19,243 bases of DNA, from positions 1 through 19,243 of the forward strand of contig CAKRVB010000038.1 of NCBI GenBank assembly GCA_934408725.1, written 5' to 3'. Origin of the DNA: an uncultured Marvinbryantia sp. (lineage in GTDB: Bacteria; Bacillota; Clostridia; Lachnospirales; Lachnospiraceae). The position numbers and the translations under genes were made by a program. Below are positions 6,667 to 14,488 of this stretch, piece by piece (position 1 is the first letter of the stretch; every line of letters starts with the position of its first letter). Under the pieces are notes generated by a model that was given only the letters and a program-made list of their open reading frames with translations, was not told the DNA's origin and did no database searches.

Positions 6667-7269
6667 ATGGGAAAAATTTTTAAAACAAAACTGACGACAG
6701 CTACTATCGTCTTAATTCCGGCATGTATCGGAATTAACTATCTGGGAAAATTATTTGCATCCCTCTTAAAGCTTCCACTCTGGCTGGACAGTATCGGAAC
6801 CTGTATCGGAGCATGCCTTGGAGGACCGGTGATCGGGGCAATCTGTGGAGCAGCCAATAACCTGATCTATGGACTGACCACAGGGGATAACATTACATTA
6901 ATTTATGCGATTACCAGCTTAGGTATTGGTCTGGTAGTAGGTATTCTTGCAAGAATGGGATTTATGAAGACATTTCCGAAGTCCTTTATATGTGCACTGG
7001 GAGGTGGTCTGGCAGCCGTATGTATCTCCACACCACTGAACATTCTGTTCTGGGGTGGCACAACCGGTAATGTATGGGGAGATGCTTTATTTGCAGCCAC
7101 ACAGGCATCTGGAATGGCAGTAGGACTTGGATCTTTCTTAGATGAGATCGTGGTAGATGTGCCGGATAAGATCATTACCATTATTATTGTATACCTTATT
7201 GTAAAGGGACTGCCGAAGAAACTGACAGCATTATATGATGTAAATGCAGAGACAGAGAGATTAGATTAA
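6667..7269 (+). CDS. ECF transporter S component (substrate unknown)
   Basis: A 200-aa, very hydrophobic membrane protein with about six helices, followed immediately by a T component and a double ATPase. This order defines it as the substrate-binding S subunit of an energy-coupling factor importer. ATG 6667 gives MGKIFKTKLTTATIVLIP, and the upstream extension to 6628 has no ribosome site of its own. A Gly/Ala-rich segment LPLWLDSIGTCIGACLGGPVIGAICGAANNLIYGL (37-70) resembles S-component folds. I cannot match it to a named vitamin family (RibU, ThiT, BioY, NiaX, PdxU and others), so no substrate is assigned. Its stop TAA overlaps the next ATG by one base (TAATG), so translation is coupled. 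Confidence 0.78.
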   Translation: MGKIFKTKLTTATIVLIPACIGINYLGKLFASLLKLPLWLDSIGTCIGACLGGPVIGAICGAANNLIYGLTTGDNITLIYAITSLGIGLVVGILARMGFMKTFPKSFICALGGGLAAVCISTPLNILFWGGTTGNVWGDALFAATQASGMAVGLGSFLDEIVVDVPDKIITIIIVYLIVKGLPKKLTALYDVNAETERLD

Positions 7270-8033
7270 TGAAGAGTATCAGTTTATATGTAGAGAAAGG
7301 GTCATGGCTAAATAAGCTGCACCCGTATACCAAGTTATTATATATTCTGACAGCAATTATGATTCCATTGACAGGGGGAAAGCTTTGGCTTTTCCCTGTT
7401 ATGATTGTAAGCAGTTTGATCTTACTGCTCAGTGGAAGAATTATAAAGAGAGCACTGCCGTTGGTAGGGTTCTCTTTTACCTTAATTGTTGTCATATTTT
7501 TGATTCAGGGACTTTTTAATCATAACAATGAAACGGTCTTATTTTCCATTGGATGGATCACTTTTTACAAAGAAGGAACGCTTTTTGCAACCAGAATCGG
7601 CTGCAATATTCTGAATATGCTTTTGGCTTTCGGCGTGTTTGTCCTGACCACTTCTCCACAGGATCTGGTGGACGAAATGGAAAAAAGTGGATTTTCGCCG
7701 AAATTTGGATATGTGATCAATTCTGTTTTTCAGATTCTGCCACAGATGATGGCAACAAAAGATACGATCACAGATGCTCAGAGAAGCCGTGGGATGGAGA
7801 CGGAAGGCAATCTTCTGGCCAGAATGAAGGCATTTCTGCCACTGATTTCTCCGGTAGTGATGAGCTCCCTGATCAATACAAGAGAACGTGCCATTGCACT
7901 GGATGTGCGGGGATTTGGAAGAAAGCAGAAGAAGACCTGGCTGTATGACCGGCCAAAATGCAAATGGGATCCGGTGGCCCGAGTGATTCTTATCGGGCTT
8001 ATGATAATCACCATTGTCTGGAGGGTACTGTAA
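7269..8033 (+). CDS. ECF transporter T component (EcfT-like)
   Basis: A 254-aa transmembrane coupling subunit that links the S component to the ATPase. The EcfT signature is clear: two Ala/Ser/Val-Arg-Gly motifs on coupling helices, DAQRSRGMETEG (169-180) and ERAIALDVRGFGR (206-218), which dock into the ATPase grooves. The N-terminal SWLNKLHPYTKLLYIL segment is typical, followed by a helix-rich membrane domain and a final membrane helix (about 237-252). The start overlaps the S stop codon and the stop overlaps the ATPase start, both as TAATG. Being inside a dedicated operon, it belongs to a group I ECF system rather than a shared one. Confidence 0.88.
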   Translation: MKSISLYVEKGSWLNKLHPYTKLLYILTAIMIPLTGGKLWLFPVMIVSSLILLLSGRIIKRALPLVGFSFTLIVVIFLIQGLFNHNNETVLFSIGWITFYKEGTLFATRIGCNILNMLLAFGVFVLTTSPQDLVDEMEKSGFSPKFGYVINSVFQILPQMMATKDTITDAQRSRGMETEGNLLARMKAFLPLISPVVMSSLINTRERAIALDVRGFGRKQKKTWLYDRPKCKWDPVARVILIGLMIITIVWRVL

Positions 8034-9688
8034 TGGCGATGATAACGATTGAAAATCTGAAATATAAATATCCAGGCACAGACCGGCTGGCACTTGACGG
8101 GATCAGTCTTTCCATCGAAAAAGGAGAGTTTATTGGAATTGTCGGACAGAATGGCGCCGGTAAAAGCACCTTATGTCAGGCGATGGTGGGGCTGGTGCCA
8201 CAGTTTTATCACGGAGCTTACGGCGGTGCTGTGAAGGTGAAGGAACGGCTGGCAGAGCAGGTACCAGTACAGGAATTGTGTGAAGATGTGGGACTGATTT
8301 TTCAGAATCCATTTAACCAGCTTTCCGGTGCAAGAGATACGGTCTATGGAGAAGTGGCATATGGACTTCAGAATCTGGGAATCGAACGGGAAGAGATGAA
8401 GAGCCGTATCGAAAGAGTGTTAAAGCAGTTGGATATCTGGCAGTATCGTGACCGCAATCCCTTTGACTTGTCTGGAGGACAGATGCAGAGAGTGGCGATT
8501 GCCAGTATTCTTGTGATGCAGCCAGAGGTCATAATCTTAGATGAACCAACTTCGCAGCTGGATCCGGAAGGAACGGAAGAGGTATTTCGTGTGGTAGATC
8601 AGCTTTCCAGGACGGGAAAGACGATCATTATGGTGGAACAGAAGCTGGAAAAGATGGCAAAATACTGTGACAGATTGATTTTGATGCAGGATGGAAAAGC
8701 AGTGGATTTTGATACACCGGAAAAGATCTTTGCAAGGGATGATTTAAACGAGATGGGGATTCAGCCGCCGGCCTTTGTGCGTATCAGCAAACAATGTGGC
8801 TTATCTAATCCGGATGGTACCTATCCGGTTACTCTTGAGTCAACGATGGCATTATTTGAGCAGCAAAGCGACAGGGAAGATCTGATACAAAAGTTAAAGC
8901 CTGAAGTGAAACAGACAGTCCGAACACAAAGAACAAAAGAGTTGTTCCAGATGGAAGATATTTCTTTTTCCTACCAGAAGCATATTCCGGTGTTGGAGCA
9001 TTTGAACCTGTCTTTGGATCAGAGAACGACTGCTATCATCGGACAAAACGGTGCGGGAAAAACCACATTGGTTCGTTTGTTAAAAGGTTTACTGAAGCCA
9101 GTTTCTGGAACCGTGTATTTTGGAAGAGAAGATATTTCGAAAAAGACAGTAGCTATGCTGGCAGGAAAAGTCGGATATGTATTCCAGAATCCAGATGATC
9201 AGATCTTCAAATACAATGTGCTGGATGAAGTCATGTTCGGTCCTCTGAATATTGGAATGACGCAGGAAGAGGCGAAAGAGAAGGCCAGGAAAGCTCTGGA
9301 GATGATGGGGCTGTCCGGAAAAGAAAAAGAGAATCCTTATGATCTGGAGCTGTATGAGCGAAAAATGGTAGCTATTGCATCGGTAGTGGCCATGGATACT
9401 GATGTGGTGATTCTGGACGAGCCGACGATCGCACAGGACTATCCAGGGAAAAAGAGAATCGGAGATATGATTGCCAGCCTGGCTGAAAAAGGAAAACTGG
9501 TGATTGCGATTCTTCATGATATGGATTTTGTGGCTGAGAGCTTTGAACGGGTGATTGTCATGGCACATGGAGCAATTCTTGCAGATGGAACTTCTAAGGA
9601 AGTATTCGCGCAGGATACCATACTGAAAGAAGCCAGATTACAGAAACCATATATGACACAGTTAATGGAGAGGTTTGCCGGAAAATGA
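8033..9688 (+). CDS. ECF transporter fused double ATPase (EcfA-EcfA)
   Basis: A 551-aa protein with two ABC ATPase domains in one chain, powering the ECF importer. Domain 1 (about 3-240): Walker A GQNGAGKST (38-46), Q-loop FQNPFNQ (90-96), signature LSGGQ (146-150), Walker B IILDEP (167-172). Domain 2 (about 305-548): Walker A GQNGAGKTT (337-345), Q-loop FQNPDDQ (384-390), Walker B VILDEP (459-464), switch His in ILHDMDF (H495). Two elements are altered: the domain 1 switch region is MVEQKLE, with Gln (Q203) where His is expected, and the domain 2 signature is LELYERK instead of LSGGQ. Both changes fall on the same composite ATP site. ATG 8033 gives MAMITIENLKYKYPG; the frame continues upstream inside the T gene. 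The end overlaps the regulator gene as ATGA. Confidence 0.93.
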   Translation: MAMITIENLKYKYPGTDRLALDGISLSIEKGEFIGIVGQNGAGKSTLCQAMVGLVPQFYHGAYGGAVKVKERLAEQVPVQELCEDVGLIFQNPFNQLSGARDTVYGEVAYGLQNLGIEREEMKSRIERVLKQLDIWQYRDRNPFDLSGGQMQRVAIASILVMQPEVIILDEPTSQLDPEGTEEVFRVVDQLSRTGKTIIMVEQKLEKMAKYCDRLILMQDGKAVDFDTPEKIFARDDLNEMGIQPPAFVRISKQCGLSNPDGTYPVTLESTMALFEQQSDREDLIQKLKPEVKQTVRTQRTKELFQMEDISFSYQKHIPVLEHLNLSLDQRTTAIIGQNGAGKTTLVRLLKGLLKPVSGTVYFGREDISKKTVAMLAGKVGYVFQNPDDQIFKYNVLDEVMFGPLNIGMTQEEAKEKARKALEMMGLSGKEKENPYDLELYERKMVAIASVVAMDTDVVILDEPTIAQDYPGKKRIGDMIASLAEKGKLVIAILHDMDFVAESFERVIVMAHGAILADGTSKEVFAQDTILKEARLQKPYMTQLMERFAGK

Positions 9689-10251
9689 ATGGACGAGAAA
9701 GAAGAAATAAAATAATTCAGATGCTGTCAGAGAGCAGTGAGGCGCTTTCTGGAAAAGAGCTGGCAGGAATATTAGATGTAAGCAGACAGGTAATCGTACA
9801 GGATATTGCACTTTTGCGGGCGCAGGATCATGAAATTCTTTCAACCAATCAGGGATATTTACTTACAGGTGAGAAAAAGATCAGCCGGGTATTCAAAGTC
9901 GTTCACAGTGACAAAGAAGTAGAAGAGGAACTGAATCTTATTGTAGATTATGGTGGACATGTAGAAGATGTGTTTGTGTACCACAAGATCTATGGGATTG
10001 TTCGGGCAGATCTTCATATTGCAAGTCGAAATGACATCAGAGAATTTCTGGAAGATCTTCAGAACGGGCACTCTGCATTATTAAAAAATATTACGTCGGA
10101 TTACCATTATCATACGGTAAGTGCACCGTCTGAAAAACTTCTGGATCTGATTCAGGAGCGCCTGCAGGAAAGAGGATTTCTGGCAGAATTAAAAGACTAT
10201 GAGCCGATTAACTTCTGGGAGAAGGAGACAAAGGAAAAGGATAAAGAATGA
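9685..10251 (+). CDS. NiaR-like transcriptional regulator (HTH_11 + 3H domain)
   Basis: A 188-aa regulator. An N-terminal helix-turn-helix (about 1-60; RERRNKIIQMLSESSEALSGKELAGILDVSRQVIVQDIALLR) is followed by a 3H domain (about 68-170) named for conserved histidines. The probable metal ligands by comparison with NiaR are H74 (VVHSDKE), E82 in the following EEEL, and H141/H143 (YHYHTV). NiaR (YrxA) represses NAD synthesis and niacin uptake genes in response to nicotinate, so this family usually senses a nicotinate-like ligand. Here it is coupled by ATGA overlaps to the ECF ATPase upstream and the kinase downstream, so it most likely controls this operon. A nicotinate-like effector is possible but not shown. 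Confidence 0.8.
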   Translation: MNGRERRNKIIQMLSESSEALSGKELAGILDVSRQVIVQDIALLRAQDHEILSTNQGYLLTGEKKISRVFKVVHSDKEVEEELNLIVDYGGHVEDVFVYHKIYGIVRADLHIASRNDIREFLEDLQNGHSALLKNITSDYHYHTVSAPSEKLLDLIQERLQERGFLAELKDYEPINFWEKETKEKDKE

Positions 10252-11138
10252 AGAAAGTAAGAATTTTAGGAATCGGTGTGGCCACGCTGGACATTTATGT
10301 CAATCAGGGGCGGATGTATCCGGGCGGCAATGAATATAACGTAGCTTGTAATGCTGCAAGCCTGGGGGCTGAAGCAGGATTCCTTGGTGTTTTTGCAAAG
10401 AATCCTGCAGGTGAACTTCTGGAACAGACTCTGAAAGAAAGGGATGTCTGTCTTACCATGTGTCGCCATGAAGAAGGATCCAGTGGTTATAGTCTGGTGG
10501 AATTGAAAGAAGATGGAGATCGCGTCTTTCTGGACTGGAATCAGGATGGGGTGACAGAACGTTATCCGATTGAATTTACCAAAGAGGAATTAGACTATAT
10601 TCAAAGTTATCAGGCAGTGAGTGTGGGAAGATGTGCGTCGGTTGCAGTGGAAAAGATTCGAAAAATGAAAGAACATGGAATTGATGTGTGCTATGATTTT
10701 CATGAAATCTATACCGAAGAAGATATCAGAGAGATTGCACCATTGCTACGCTATGCGTTCTTTTCCTGCAGTCATCTGACAGAAGAAGAGATCCGGTATA
10801 ATCTGAAGGCTGCGGTAGAACAGGGAGCAGGAATCGCCATAGGAACCCGAGGACCACTGTCCGTCTTCGCTTATGACGGAAAACGGTACTATGAACAGGA
10901 AGCCTGCAAAGTGGAAGAAGTAAAAGATGCCCTGGGAGCAGGAGATTCCTTTATCGGAGCCTTTCTGGTGAACTATCTGCGAAATGACGAATGGGCAGAA
11001 GAAGACCGTATCTCATATGCATTAAAACAGGCAGTAGAGCATGCAGCAGCCGTGATCCAGGTGGAAGGAAGTATCGGCGTTGGATACGATGTGGAAGCAG
11101 ACCAGGTAAAAGAAATGGTTGGAATGCAGGACGAGTAA
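10248..11138 (+). CDS. PfkB family sugar kinase, FrlD-like
   Basis: A 296-aa ribokinase/PfkB-family kinase that should phosphorylate a hydroxyl of a sugar or sugar-like substrate using ATP. Substrate side: MYPGGNEYNVACNAASLGA (23-41), the PGGN motif. C-terminal signature: DALGAGDSFIGAFL (227-240), with the anion hole GAGD and catalytic base D232. Segments VELKEDGDRVFLDWNQDGV (84-102) and CYDFHEIY (148-155) resemble FrlD, the fructoselysine 6-kinase. However, no FrlB deglycase gene is near, so an Amadori substrate is only one option; a nucleoside- or vitamin-like substrate is another. It starts inside the regulator stop codon (ATGA), is the last gene of the five-gene ECF operon, and is followed by a terminator. 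The transported compound is presumably its substrate. Confidence 0.82.
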   Translation: MKKVRILGIGVATLDIYVNQGRMYPGGNEYNVACNAASLGAEAGFLGVFAKNPAGELLEQTLKERDVCLTMCRHEEGSSGYSLVELKEDGDRVFLDWNQDGVTERYPIEFTKEELDYIQSYQAVSVGRCASVAVEKIRKMKEHGIDVCYDFHEIYTEEDIREIAPLLRYAFFSCSHLTEEEIRYNLKAAVEQGAGIAIGTRGPLSVFAYDGKRYYEQEACKVEEVKDALGAGDSFIGAFLVNYLRNDEWAEEDRISYALKQAVEHAAAVIQVEGSIGVGYDVEADQVKEMVGMQDE

Positions 11139-11151
11139 AAAAGAAGTGATT

Positions 11152-11197
11152 AAAATAACGATATTGTACGGAAGCATCTGTGCAGTATCGTTATTTT
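11152..11197 (+). terminator. Terminator of the ECF-kinase operon
   Basis: A 12-bp perfect stem AAAATAACGATA (11152-11163) / TATCGTTATTTT (11186-11197), beginning 13 nt after the kinase stop codon, with a 22-nt loop and a TTTT end. A TATGAT -10 candidate for the next gene lies at 11203-11208, directly after it. Confidence 0.65.
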
Positions 11198-11237
11198 CAT
11201 GTTATGATAGACAATATGGATATAGGAGGAACAGGTA

Positions 11238-12383
11238 ATGAAGTATCGTACATTAGGAAAAACAGGACTGGAGGTAAGTGAAATTGGCTTCGGTGGGGAA
11301 TGGCTGGAGCGTCATCCGGAAGAGGAAAGCGTAGAACTGATCCGCTATGCATCCTCAAAAGGAATCAACATTCTGGACTGTTGGATGCCGGATCCAAAAT
11401 CCAGAGACATTATCGGAAAAGGAATCAAGGAGAATCGCAGTCAATGGTTTATTCAAGGACATATTGGTTCTACATGGAAGGATGGACAGTATTACCGGAC
11501 AAGAGAGATGGAGTATGTACGTCCGGCATTCGAAGATCTATTAAAAAGAATGCAGACAGATTACATAGATCTTGGCATGATTCATTATGTGGATTCTGAG
11601 GAAGAGTGGGAACAGATTCAGCATTCTGAGTATCTGGACTATGTGATGGAGTTAAAAGAAAAAGGAATCATTCATCACATCGGCATGAGCTCTCATAATC
11701 CAAAGGTGGCAAAAAAGGCGGCAGAATCCGGCTACGTAGAGATGATTCTATTCAGTATCAATCCGGCATTTGATATGCTTCCGGCCAGTGAAAATATTGA
11801 TATCATGTTTACAGATGAGTTTGACAGCGGACTGAAAGGAATTGATGCAGACCGGGCACTGTTATACCGTACCTGTGAAGAAAATCAGGTGGGAATTAGC
11901 GTTATGAAAGGATTTGCCGGAGGAAGATTGTTTGATGAAAAGAGATCTCCATTTGGTGTAAGCCTGACTCCGATACAGTGCATCCATTATGCATTAACCA
12001 CACCGGCAGTCTGTTCCATTATGTGTGGATATGATACGAAAGAACAGGTAGATGCGGCAGTGGCCTATGAGAGCGCATCAGAATCAGAGAAAGATTATGC
12101 ATCTGTACTGACCAGTGCGCCGCTTCATTCCTGCCGGGGAGAATGTACCTACTGTGGACACTGCAAGCCATGTGTGGTAAATCTGGATATTGCAATGATT
12201 AATAAATTCTATGATCTGGCGACCATGCAGCCAGAAGTTCCGGCAACGATTCAGGCACATTATGAGGCACTGGAACACAAAGCATCCGAATGTATTGGAT
12301 GCAAGTCTTGTGAAACACGCTGTCCATTTGGTGTGCCGATTGCAGAACGGATGGAGAAGACAGCTACATTATTTGGATGCTGA
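11238..12383 (+). CDS. Aldo/keto reductase-like protein with C-terminal 2x[4Fe-4S] domain, altered active site
   Basis: A 381-aa protein with an aldo/keto reductase TIM barrel (about 1-285; MKYRTLGKTGLEVSEIGFGG opening, GIIHHIGMSSHNP, SVMKGFAGGRLF) and a C-terminal ferredoxin-like domain. Cluster 1 ligands: C303, C306, C309, C312 (CTYCGHCKPC). Cluster 2: C352, C355, C358, C362 (CIGCKSCETRCP). AGGAGG (11224-11229) precedes ATG 11238. Oddity: in the catalytic tetrad D47 and H116 (DLGMIHYVD) are kept, but the Tyr position reads D52 (DCWMPDPKS in place of DTAxxYGxS) and the Lys position reads H75 (FIQGHIG in place of FLATK). Normal NADPH-dependent carbonyl reduction is therefore doubtful. A nitroreductase follows 13 bp later. 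The substrate is unknown. Confidence 0.85.
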   Translation: MKYRTLGKTGLEVSEIGFGGEWLERHPEEESVELIRYASSKGINILDCWMPDPKSRDIIGKGIKENRSQWFIQGHIGSTWKDGQYYRTREMEYVRPAFEDLLKRMQTDYIDLGMIHYVDSEEEWEQIQHSEYLDYVMELKEKGIIHHIGMSSHNPKVAKKAAESGYVEMILFSINPAFDMLPASENIDIMFTDEFDSGLKGIDADRALLYRTCEENQVGISVMKGFAGGRLFDEKRSPFGVSLTPIQCIHYALTTPAVCSIMCGYDTKEQVDAAVAYESASESEKDYASVLTSAPLHSCRGECTYCGHCKPCVVNLDIAMINKFYDLATMQPEVPATIQAHYEALEHKASECIGCKSCETRCPFGVPIAERMEKTATLFGC

Positions 12384-12396
12384 TAGGGAAGATAAT

Positions 12397-13131
12397 ATGA
12401 ATTCAATTATGAAAAGTTTATATCACAGAAAATCTGTGAGAGTCTATGAGGATAGACCTGTGTCTGATGAACTCAAAAATGAGATTTTAGATGCAGCCAT
12501 GCAGGCTTCGTCAGCAGGATGTCAGCAATTGTATACAATTTTAGATATTACGGATCAGAATCTGAAAGATGCACTGGCAGAGACTTGCGATCATCAGCCA
12601 TTTATCGCAAAGGCACCGGTGGTATTGGTATTTTGTGCAGACTGTAAGAAGTGGTATGATACCTATCTGGAAGCAGACTGCGAGCCAAGATTGCCTGGAG
12701 CAGGAGATCTGATGCTGGCGGTGACGGATGCAGTGATTGCGGCGCAGAATGCAGTGGTAGCGGCAGAAAGTCTGGGAATTGGTTCCTGCTATATCGGAGA
12801 TATTATGGAGAACTGCGAAGAACAGCGCAGGCTTCTGAATCTGCCGGAATATGTTTTTCCGGCAGCCATGCTGGTATTGGGGTGGCCAACACAGCAGCAG
12901 ATGGATCGACAGAAGCCACAGCGCTGTAAACGAAAATACATTGTACATGAAAACACTTACCACAGTATGAATGGCGAGGAATTGCGGGAAATGTTTGCGC
13001 ATCAGTGCAAAAACCGAACATTCGAAGAATGGTGTCAGGCGTTCTGCCAGAGAAAATACAATTCCGATTTCTCCAGAGAGATGACCAGATCAGTGGAAGA
13101 ATACCTGAAGCAATTTCAAAAAACAGAATAG
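12397..13131 (+). CDS. Nitroreductase family protein (NfsA/FRP-like, 244 aa)
   Basis: A flavin-dependent oxidoreductase of the larger NfsA/flavin reductase type. ATG 12397 has an AGGGAAG site (12385-12391) and gives MNSIMKSLYHRKSVRVYEDRPV, the family start with the FMN-phosphate-binding RKSVRxY. QASSAGCQQLYTILDITD is the second FMN segment, followed by APVVLVFCADCKKW, ESLGIGSCYIGDI, and the FRP-type C terminus YIVHENTYHSMNGEELREMF. The frame extends upstream to 12211, but that is out-of-frame reading of the preceding gene. It lies 13 bp after the Fe-S aldo/keto reductase-like gene and is surely co-transcribed. A shared redox job is plausible: the Fe-S protein could pass electrons to this flavin enzyme or act on the same substrate. 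Confidence 0.85.
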   Translation: MNSIMKSLYHRKSVRVYEDRPVSDELKNEILDAAMQASSAGCQQLYTILDITDQNLKDALAETCDHQPFIAKAPVVLVFCADCKKWYDTYLEADCEPRLPGAGDLMLAVTDAVIAAQNAVVAAESLGIGSCYIGDIMENCEEQRRLLNLPEYVFPAAMLVLGWPTQQQMDRQKPQRCKRKYIVHENTYHSMNGEELREMFAHQCKNRTFEEWCQAFCQRKYNSDFSREMTRSVEEYLKQFQKTE

Positions 13132-13183
13132 AATACATATGGAATGTATGTAGGAACGCAAATAAGTGAAGGGAAGAATAAGA

Positions 13184-13525
13184 ATGGCACGATTAGTGAA
13201 AATGCAATGCAGGAAGAAACAGTATTCTTTGAAGAAGATTGCGGATATGATGTATACAGAATTTTCAACGGCGCAAGAAGCTTGTAGAGTGATCCAGATG
13301 GATGAAAAAGTATTGTTGCTATGTTATGAACAGTTTTATACCAGAAACTGGAGCGGTACATCTTTAACGATCATGATAACGGAAGAGGAAGAACTGCAAA
13401 ATGCAACGGTTGTAGTATCAGGAGGTGGAAGTACACTTTTGCTTAAAGACAGAGGTGCCAGTGAGGAACTGGCAGAAGCTGCTGGGAAAGCACTAGAAAA
13501 ATGCGATTTTGAAAGAGTGCACTGA
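13184..13525 (+). CDS. Small hypothetical protein (possibly DUF6054-like)
   Basis: A 113-aa protein with no signal peptide or membrane segment. The start is chosen at ATG 13184, with GAAGGGAAG 7 nt upstream; a GTG at 13166 in the same frame is possible. The pattern is an N-terminal helix (YSLKKIADMMYTEF), a beta-rich middle (VLLLCYEQFYTRNWSGTSLTIMITEEEELQNATVVVSGGG) and a C-terminal helix after DRGASEELAEAAGKAL. The GGG-turn, the final GA helix and the strand order recall DUF6054, but I am not certain. It sits 53 bp after the nitroreductase and is closed by a strong terminator, so it is probably the third gene of that unit. No function is assigned. Confidence 0.7.
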   Translation: MARLVKMQCRKKQYSLKKIADMMYTEFSTAQEACRVIQMDEKVLLLCYEQFYTRNWSGTSLTIMITEEEELQNATVVVSGGGSTLLLKDRGASEELAEAAGKALEKCDFERVH

Positions 13526-13572
13526 AAAGACCGGGCCGTACATATAATAGGATGTACAGCCCGGTTCTTTTA
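13525..13572. terminator. Two-way terminator between the hypothetical gene and the GntR gene
   Basis: The stem ACCGGGC (13530-13536) / GCCCGGT (13559-13565) continues after a one-base mismatch into GTACAT (13538-13543) / ATGTAC (13552-13557). The loop is 8 nt. T-rich ends are present on the plus strand (TTCTTTT) and on the minus strand (TCTTTTC), which fits the convergent genes on each side. Confidence 0.75.
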
Positions 13573-14316
13573 TATATAGAGATCAATTTTAAACAGATCA
13601 CATGGAATATAATGTTTATTGGTCATGAGCAGCTGATGATCCTGGTCATAGATATTCTCAAAAACCAGCAGGAAAGAATCCTGGCTGGAGAGTTTATAGT
13701 TTTTCGCGGTAAAATTCCCGGAAGTGGAATAGGTACAGCTGCGGTAAAAATGGTGGCTTTCCTCATAGCTGGTATGTTCCAGAAATTCCAGAAGCTGTTG
13801 CTGATCATTCAAATCGATCTGAAGCCGGGCAATGACTTCAATGGGAATGAAGCTTAAGGAATAGGTGATGGTCTTTTGCGCATGCTGATACCAGCGGTCT
13901 GCGACAACGACAGCAGCGGTATATTGTCCAAGGGTATCCAGCATGGATTCGGTTGGCACTTCGATCCGGGAGTCCAGTTCCACATGATCCAGAGATTCCG
14001 TACAGTAGGCATACATAGGATGAAGGGACACCGTTTTACCGGAAACAGTTCCTACGGATGCAGGAAGTGAGGTACGGGCAGACCGTACAAAGTTTCCTAC
14101 ACCTGGAACATTTTTTATCAGTCCGTCTTCAATCAGAAGCAGCAGTGCCTTACGCAGGGTCATGCGGCTGACATTCATGGAAGCGGCCAGAGTCGTCTCA
14201 GGAGGAAGCTGTGCTTCCGGGGGATAGGTACCGTTTTTGATCTGTTCATAGAGCTGGTCATATACTTTTACATGTTTTAATTTCTTAAGTTTAGACTTGT
14301 CTGTTTTTTCTGACAT
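13570..14316 (-). CDS. GntR family (HutC/UTRA-type) transcriptional repressor
   Basis: A 248-aa regulator. An N-terminal winged helix-turn-helix (about 12-80; VYDQLYEQIKNGTYPPEAQLPPETTLAASMNVSRMTLRKALLLLIEDGLIKNVPGVGNFV) has the exact GntR spacing, and a C-terminal UTRA effector domain (about 95-248) follows. ATG 14316 has AGAGGA 7 nt upstream. Its promoter on the minus strand is TTGACA (plus 14371-14376), 17 bp, TATGAT (plus 14348-14353), close to consensus. It is divergent from the udp-deoB-deoC operon, whose promoter region carries two copies of TATACAGGTATA. The simplest reading is that it represses nucleoside catabolism until a nucleoside-derived phosphosugar or similar ligand binds the UTRA domain. 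Confidence 0.9.
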   Translation of the reverse strand: MSEKTDKSKLKKLKHVKVYDQLYEQIKNGTYPPEAQLPPETTLAASMNVSRMTLRKALLLLIEDGLIKNVPGVGNFVRSARTSLPASVGTVSGKTVSLHPMYAYCTESLDHVELDSRIEVPTESMLDTLGQYTAAVVVADRWYQHAQKTITYSLSFIPIEVIARLQIDLNDQQQLLEFLEHTSYEESHHFYRSCTYSTSGNFTAKNYKLSSQDSFLLVFENIYDQDHQLLMTNKHYIPCDLFKIDLYI

Positions 14317-14347
14317 ATAAAATCCTCTTGTATATCATTCTTATCTT

Positions 14348-14376
14348 ATCATAAAAGGTAAAACAACAAATGTCAA
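14348..14376 (-). promoter_or_regulatory. Promoter of the GntR repressor gene
   Basis: Minus strand TTGACA (plus 14371-14376), 17-bp spacer, TATGAT (plus 14348-14353), 32 bp before the start codon. The -35 is perfect and the -10 differs from TATAAT at one base. Confidence 0.75.
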
Positions 14377-14438
14377 TCCCGGAAACACTTGTATAATTTG
14401 CACAAAATAAGCATATATTATTTGTATGGTATTTGGAA

Positions 14439-14467
14439 TTGAAGATATACAGGTATAGATATAAAAT
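14439..14467 (+). promoter_or_regulatory. Promoter of the udp-deoB-deoC operon
   Basis: TTGAAG (14439-14444), a 17-bp spacer and TAAAAT (14462-14467). Operator copy 1 (14446-14457) fills the spacer, so bound repressor would exclude RNA polymerase. Confidence 0.55.
14446..14457. promoter_or_regulatory. GntR operator copy 1
   Basis: The palindrome TATAC-AG-GTATA lies between the -35 and -10 boxes of the operon promoter. It is identical to copy 2 at 14489-14500; the offset of 43 bp is close to four helical turns. Confidence 0.6.
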
Positions 14468-14488
14468 GGACAGTATAAGGAATAAAAT

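Noticed and set aside
7553..7948. 131-codon plus-strand ORF inside the T-component gene
   Set aside because: Alternative frame of a gene with both EcfT coupling motifs intact.
9089..9568. 159-codon minus-strand ORF opposite the ECF ATPase
   Set aside because: His/Phe-rich antisense of the second ABC domain with no start signal.
12211..12396. 62-residue N-terminal extension of the second nitroreductase
   Set aside because: It is the preceding Fe-S gene read in another frame; the nitroreductase family start and a ribosome site are at 12397.
13133..13149. ATACAT-ATGGA-ATGTAT inverted repeat after the second nitroreductase
   Set aside because: Short, AT-rich, no T-tract, and inside a probable operon; could arise by chance.
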